From G963676655 sp963676655 (GTDB lineage Bacteria > Verrucomicrobiota > Lentisphaeria > Victivallales > Victivallaceae): a stretch of 64,000 nt of DNA. Location: positions 5,084,001-5,148,000 of the forward strand of contig CAXXKX010000003.1 of NCBI GenBank assembly GCA_963676655.2. Reading direction: 5' to 3'. Position numbers and translations under genes: made by a program. Below, piece by piece: positions 62,338 to 64,000 of this stretch; the first letter of the stretch is position 1; each line of letters opens with the position of its first letter. Below the pieces are notes generated by a model. The model saw nothing but the letters and a program-made list of their open reading frames with translations. It was not told where the DNA came from and did not search any database.

Positions 62338-63612
62338 ATGCCCGTAAACATTCTCATAGGCACCCAGTGGGGTGATGAAGGCAAAGGTAAACTGATTGAC
62401 GTACTGACCGAAGGGGTAGATATGGTCGTACGTTTTCAAGGCGGTAACAACGCCGGTCACACGGTGATTATCGGTGATGAAAAATTCGTTCTGCATCTGG
62501 TTCCGTCCGGGATATTCCGTCCCGGCGTGGATTGCATCATCGGCAACGGCCTGGTGGTTGATCCGCTCGGCTTGCAGGAGGAAATGCTTGATCTGGTAAA
62601 ACGTAACGTTGATGTATCGGTAATTCAGTTGAGTACTAAAGCCCAGTTGATCATGCCTTATCACCGGATGCTTGACCGCTTCAAAGAATCCCGGAAAGCG
62701 CCCGGTAAGAAAATCGGAACAACCGGACGCGGAATTGGCCCGGCCTATTCCGCCAAAGCCGACAGAATCGGAATCCGTGCGGTCGAAATGCTCGATCTGG
62801 AAGGTCTGGAAAAGAAATTCCGGGAACAGGCTGGTGCAATGAACATAAAATTTGCCGCCGGCAATTTCGAACAGCTTGATATTGATGATGCCTGGAGTAA
62901 GGTTCACGCTGCAGCTGTTTATCTTCAGCCCTACATCAAAGAAACCGTTTATTCGGTCAATAAAGCTATCAAAGCCGGCAAAAACATTCTGTTTGAAGGC
63001 GCGCAAGGCGGTTTGCTGGATATCGACCACGGGACCTATCCCTTTGTTACCAGCAGCAACACCACTTCCGGCGGTGCCTGCACCGGGGCCGGGGTTTCAC
63101 CGCGTCATATCGGTGATATTTACGGGGTTGTCAAAGCTTATACCACCCGTGTTGGTGAAGGCCCGTTTCCGACCGAACTGCACGACAAGACCGGCGAAGA
63201 TCTTCGTACCGCCGGCGGTGAATTCGGGGCAACGACCGGTCGTCCGCGTCGCTGCGGCTGGTTTGATGCGGTCGCGACAGGTTACTCCTGCATGATCAAC
63301 GGCGTCAACAAACTGCTGTTCACCAAGATGGACGTTCTTGACAGTTTACCTGAGTTGAAGATCTGTACTGCCTATAAAGTTAACGGTGAAGTAACTGGTG
63401 AAATGCCGTCTGATTCAGCCGTGCTTGAAACCGCTGAACCGGTATACGAATCAATGCCGGGTTGGGAGTGCGATACCACTTCCGCCCGTTGCTGGGATGA
63501 TCTTCCGGAAAAAGCAAAAAATTATTTGAACCGCCTGGCGGAACTGCTGGAAGCGGAAATCGCGGTTGTCTCTGTTGGCCCTGAACGCGATCAGACTTTT
63601 CCGGTTAAATAA
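62338..63612 (+). CDS. purA: Adenylosuccinate synthetase
   Basis: The 424-residue protein has the invariant GTQWGDEGKGK and RFQGGNNAGHT motifs at its start. GTTGRGIGPAY, GAQGGLLDIDHGTYPFVTSS and GATTGRPRRCGWFD follow at the usual positions, and the length is normal. The enzyme joins IMP and aspartate with GTP in the first committed step of AMP synthesis. It acts in the cytoplasm as a dimer. GCGAGAGAG lies shortly before the ATG. It is a housekeeping gene and is not linked functionally to its neighbours. Confidence 0.97.
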   Translation: MPVNILIGTQWGDEGKGKLIDVLTEGVDMVVRFQGGNNAGHTVIIGDEKFVLHLVPSGIFRPGVDCIIGNGLVVDPLGLQEEMLDLVKRNVDVSVIQLSTKAQLIMPYHRMLDRFKESRKAPGKKIGTTGRGIGPAYSAKADRIGIRAVEMLDLEGLEKKFREQAGAMNIKFAAGNFEQLDIDDAWSKVHAAAVYLQPYIKETVYSVNKAIKAGKNILFEGAQGGLLDIDHGTYPFVTSSNTTSGGACTGAGVSPRHIGDIYGVVKAYTTRVGEGPFPTELHDKTGEDLRTAGGEFGATTGRPRRCGWFDAVATGYSCMINGVNKLLFTKMDVLDSLPELKICTAYKVNGEVTGEMPSDSAVLETAEPVYESMPGWECDTTSARCWDDLPEKAKNYLNRLAELLEAEIAVVSVGPERDQTFPVK

Positions 63613-63648
63613 ACCGCATTGACATAATTAGACACAAGGAGGAATATT

Positions 63649-64000
63649 ATGGAGTTTTATGAGGTAATCAACCAACGCCGAAGCATTCGCGGATACAAAC
63701 CGGACCCGGTTCCGGAAGCATCTCTTGAACGGATCGGTAAAGCGGTATCTCTGGCCCCTTCAGCCTGTAATATTCAGCCCTGGAGTTTCAGAATCGTCAC
63801 CAACCCGAAACTGCTCAAGGCAATTTGCAAGTGTTACCCGGCTGAATGGCTGGCGGAAGCGCCGGCTATCGCTATCGCCCTTGGTAATATCGATGACTGC
63901 TGGAAGCGGAGCGAAGGGACGCCGATTATCGATATCGATATCGGTATAGCGATGGAACATCTTGTTCTGGCCGCTACGGCTGAGGGATTGGGAACCTGCT
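63649..64000 (+). CDS. Nitroreductase-family protein (N-terminal part, cut by window end)
   Basis: The visible 117 residues start MEFYEVINQRRSIRGYKPDPV and contain APSACNIQPW, EAPAIAIAL and GIAMEHLVLAATAEGLGTC. These are FMN-binding and dimer-interface signatures of the nitroreductase family. AAGGAGG stands 6 bases before the ATG. The gene continues past the window, so the C-terminal FMN-contacting residues cannot be checked. Such enzymes reduce nitro compounds or quinones with NAD(P)H. Confidence 0.9.
   Translation, partial: MEFYEVINQRRSIRGYKPDPVPEASLERIGKAVSLAPSACNIQPWSFRIVTNPKLLKAICKCYPAEWLAEAPAIAIALGNIDDCWKRSEGTPIIDIDIGIAMEHLVLAATAEGLGTC

Overview
The window looks like the chromosome of a Lentisphaerae (Victivallales-type) bacterium or a close PVC-superphylum relative. 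This rests on three pseudopilins sharing the N-terminus FTLIELLVVIAIIAILA, on sulfatase and polysaccharide-degradation genes beside sugar-sensing LacI/GntR regulators, and on a MoxR-DUF58-VWA-DUF4175-DUF4159 operon of the kind found in PVC bacteria. It is an inference from gene content; no rRNA is present to confirm it.

Layout. 1-306 holds a diverged pair of 79-bp direct repeats, followed by a small membrane protein gene. 1.2-13.3 kb (+ strand) is a carbohydrate locus: a LacI regulator with a consensus promoter and operator, a pseudopilin, a secreted Asp-box protein, a mutarotase-like secreted protein, a second Asp-box protein without a signal peptide, an SSS sodium symporter, a secreted esterase-like hydrolase and a MATE-MarR pair. 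13.4-22 kb (- strand) is a second locus: GntR-type regulator, pseudopilin, a 1524-residue GH42-like lipoprotein, a small secreted protein and a GH4 enzyme. 22-26.3 kb is an AT-rich remnant of an integrative/conjugative element (truncated integrase, headless TraG/TraD-like ATPase, excisionase-like HTH, AAA_14/DUF4143 ATPase) that ends at a tRNA-Val gene. 26.8-31.8 kb holds a Rid-fold protein and a third polysaccharide locus (GntR-type regulator, pseudopilin, beta-helix enzyme). 32-36.2 kb has a HEAT lipoprotein and an overlapping DUF362-ferredoxin/sulfatase pair.

36.4-55.1 kb is one tightly packed minus-strand operon of ten genes, nearly all joined by 4-bp ATGA overlaps. In transcription order it encodes two paralogous lipoproteins, a large Lys-rich exported protein, MoxR, DUF58, a BatA-like VWA protein, a VWA/GATase-like membrane protein, a DUF4175-like membrane protein, a DUF4159 protein with four consecutive cysteines, and a 1485-residue thioredoxin-HEAT-thioredoxin-CcdA fusion. 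The sequence suggests an envelope complex assembled by MoxR with a dedicated thiol-redox arm. The remainder (55.4-64 kb) holds a PA14 protein, two membrane proteins of unknown function, a PfkB kinase, a DUF2059 protein, 5-oxoprolinase genes with an unusual PxpA-PxpC fusion, purA, and the start of a nitroreductase gene.

The most striking pattern is that the order regulator, pseudopilin, secreted carbohydrate-active or Asp-box protein occurs three separate times within 32 kb. It suggests that each substrate-specific locus carries its own pseudopilin, perhaps as a dedicated part of a secretion or surface-binding system.
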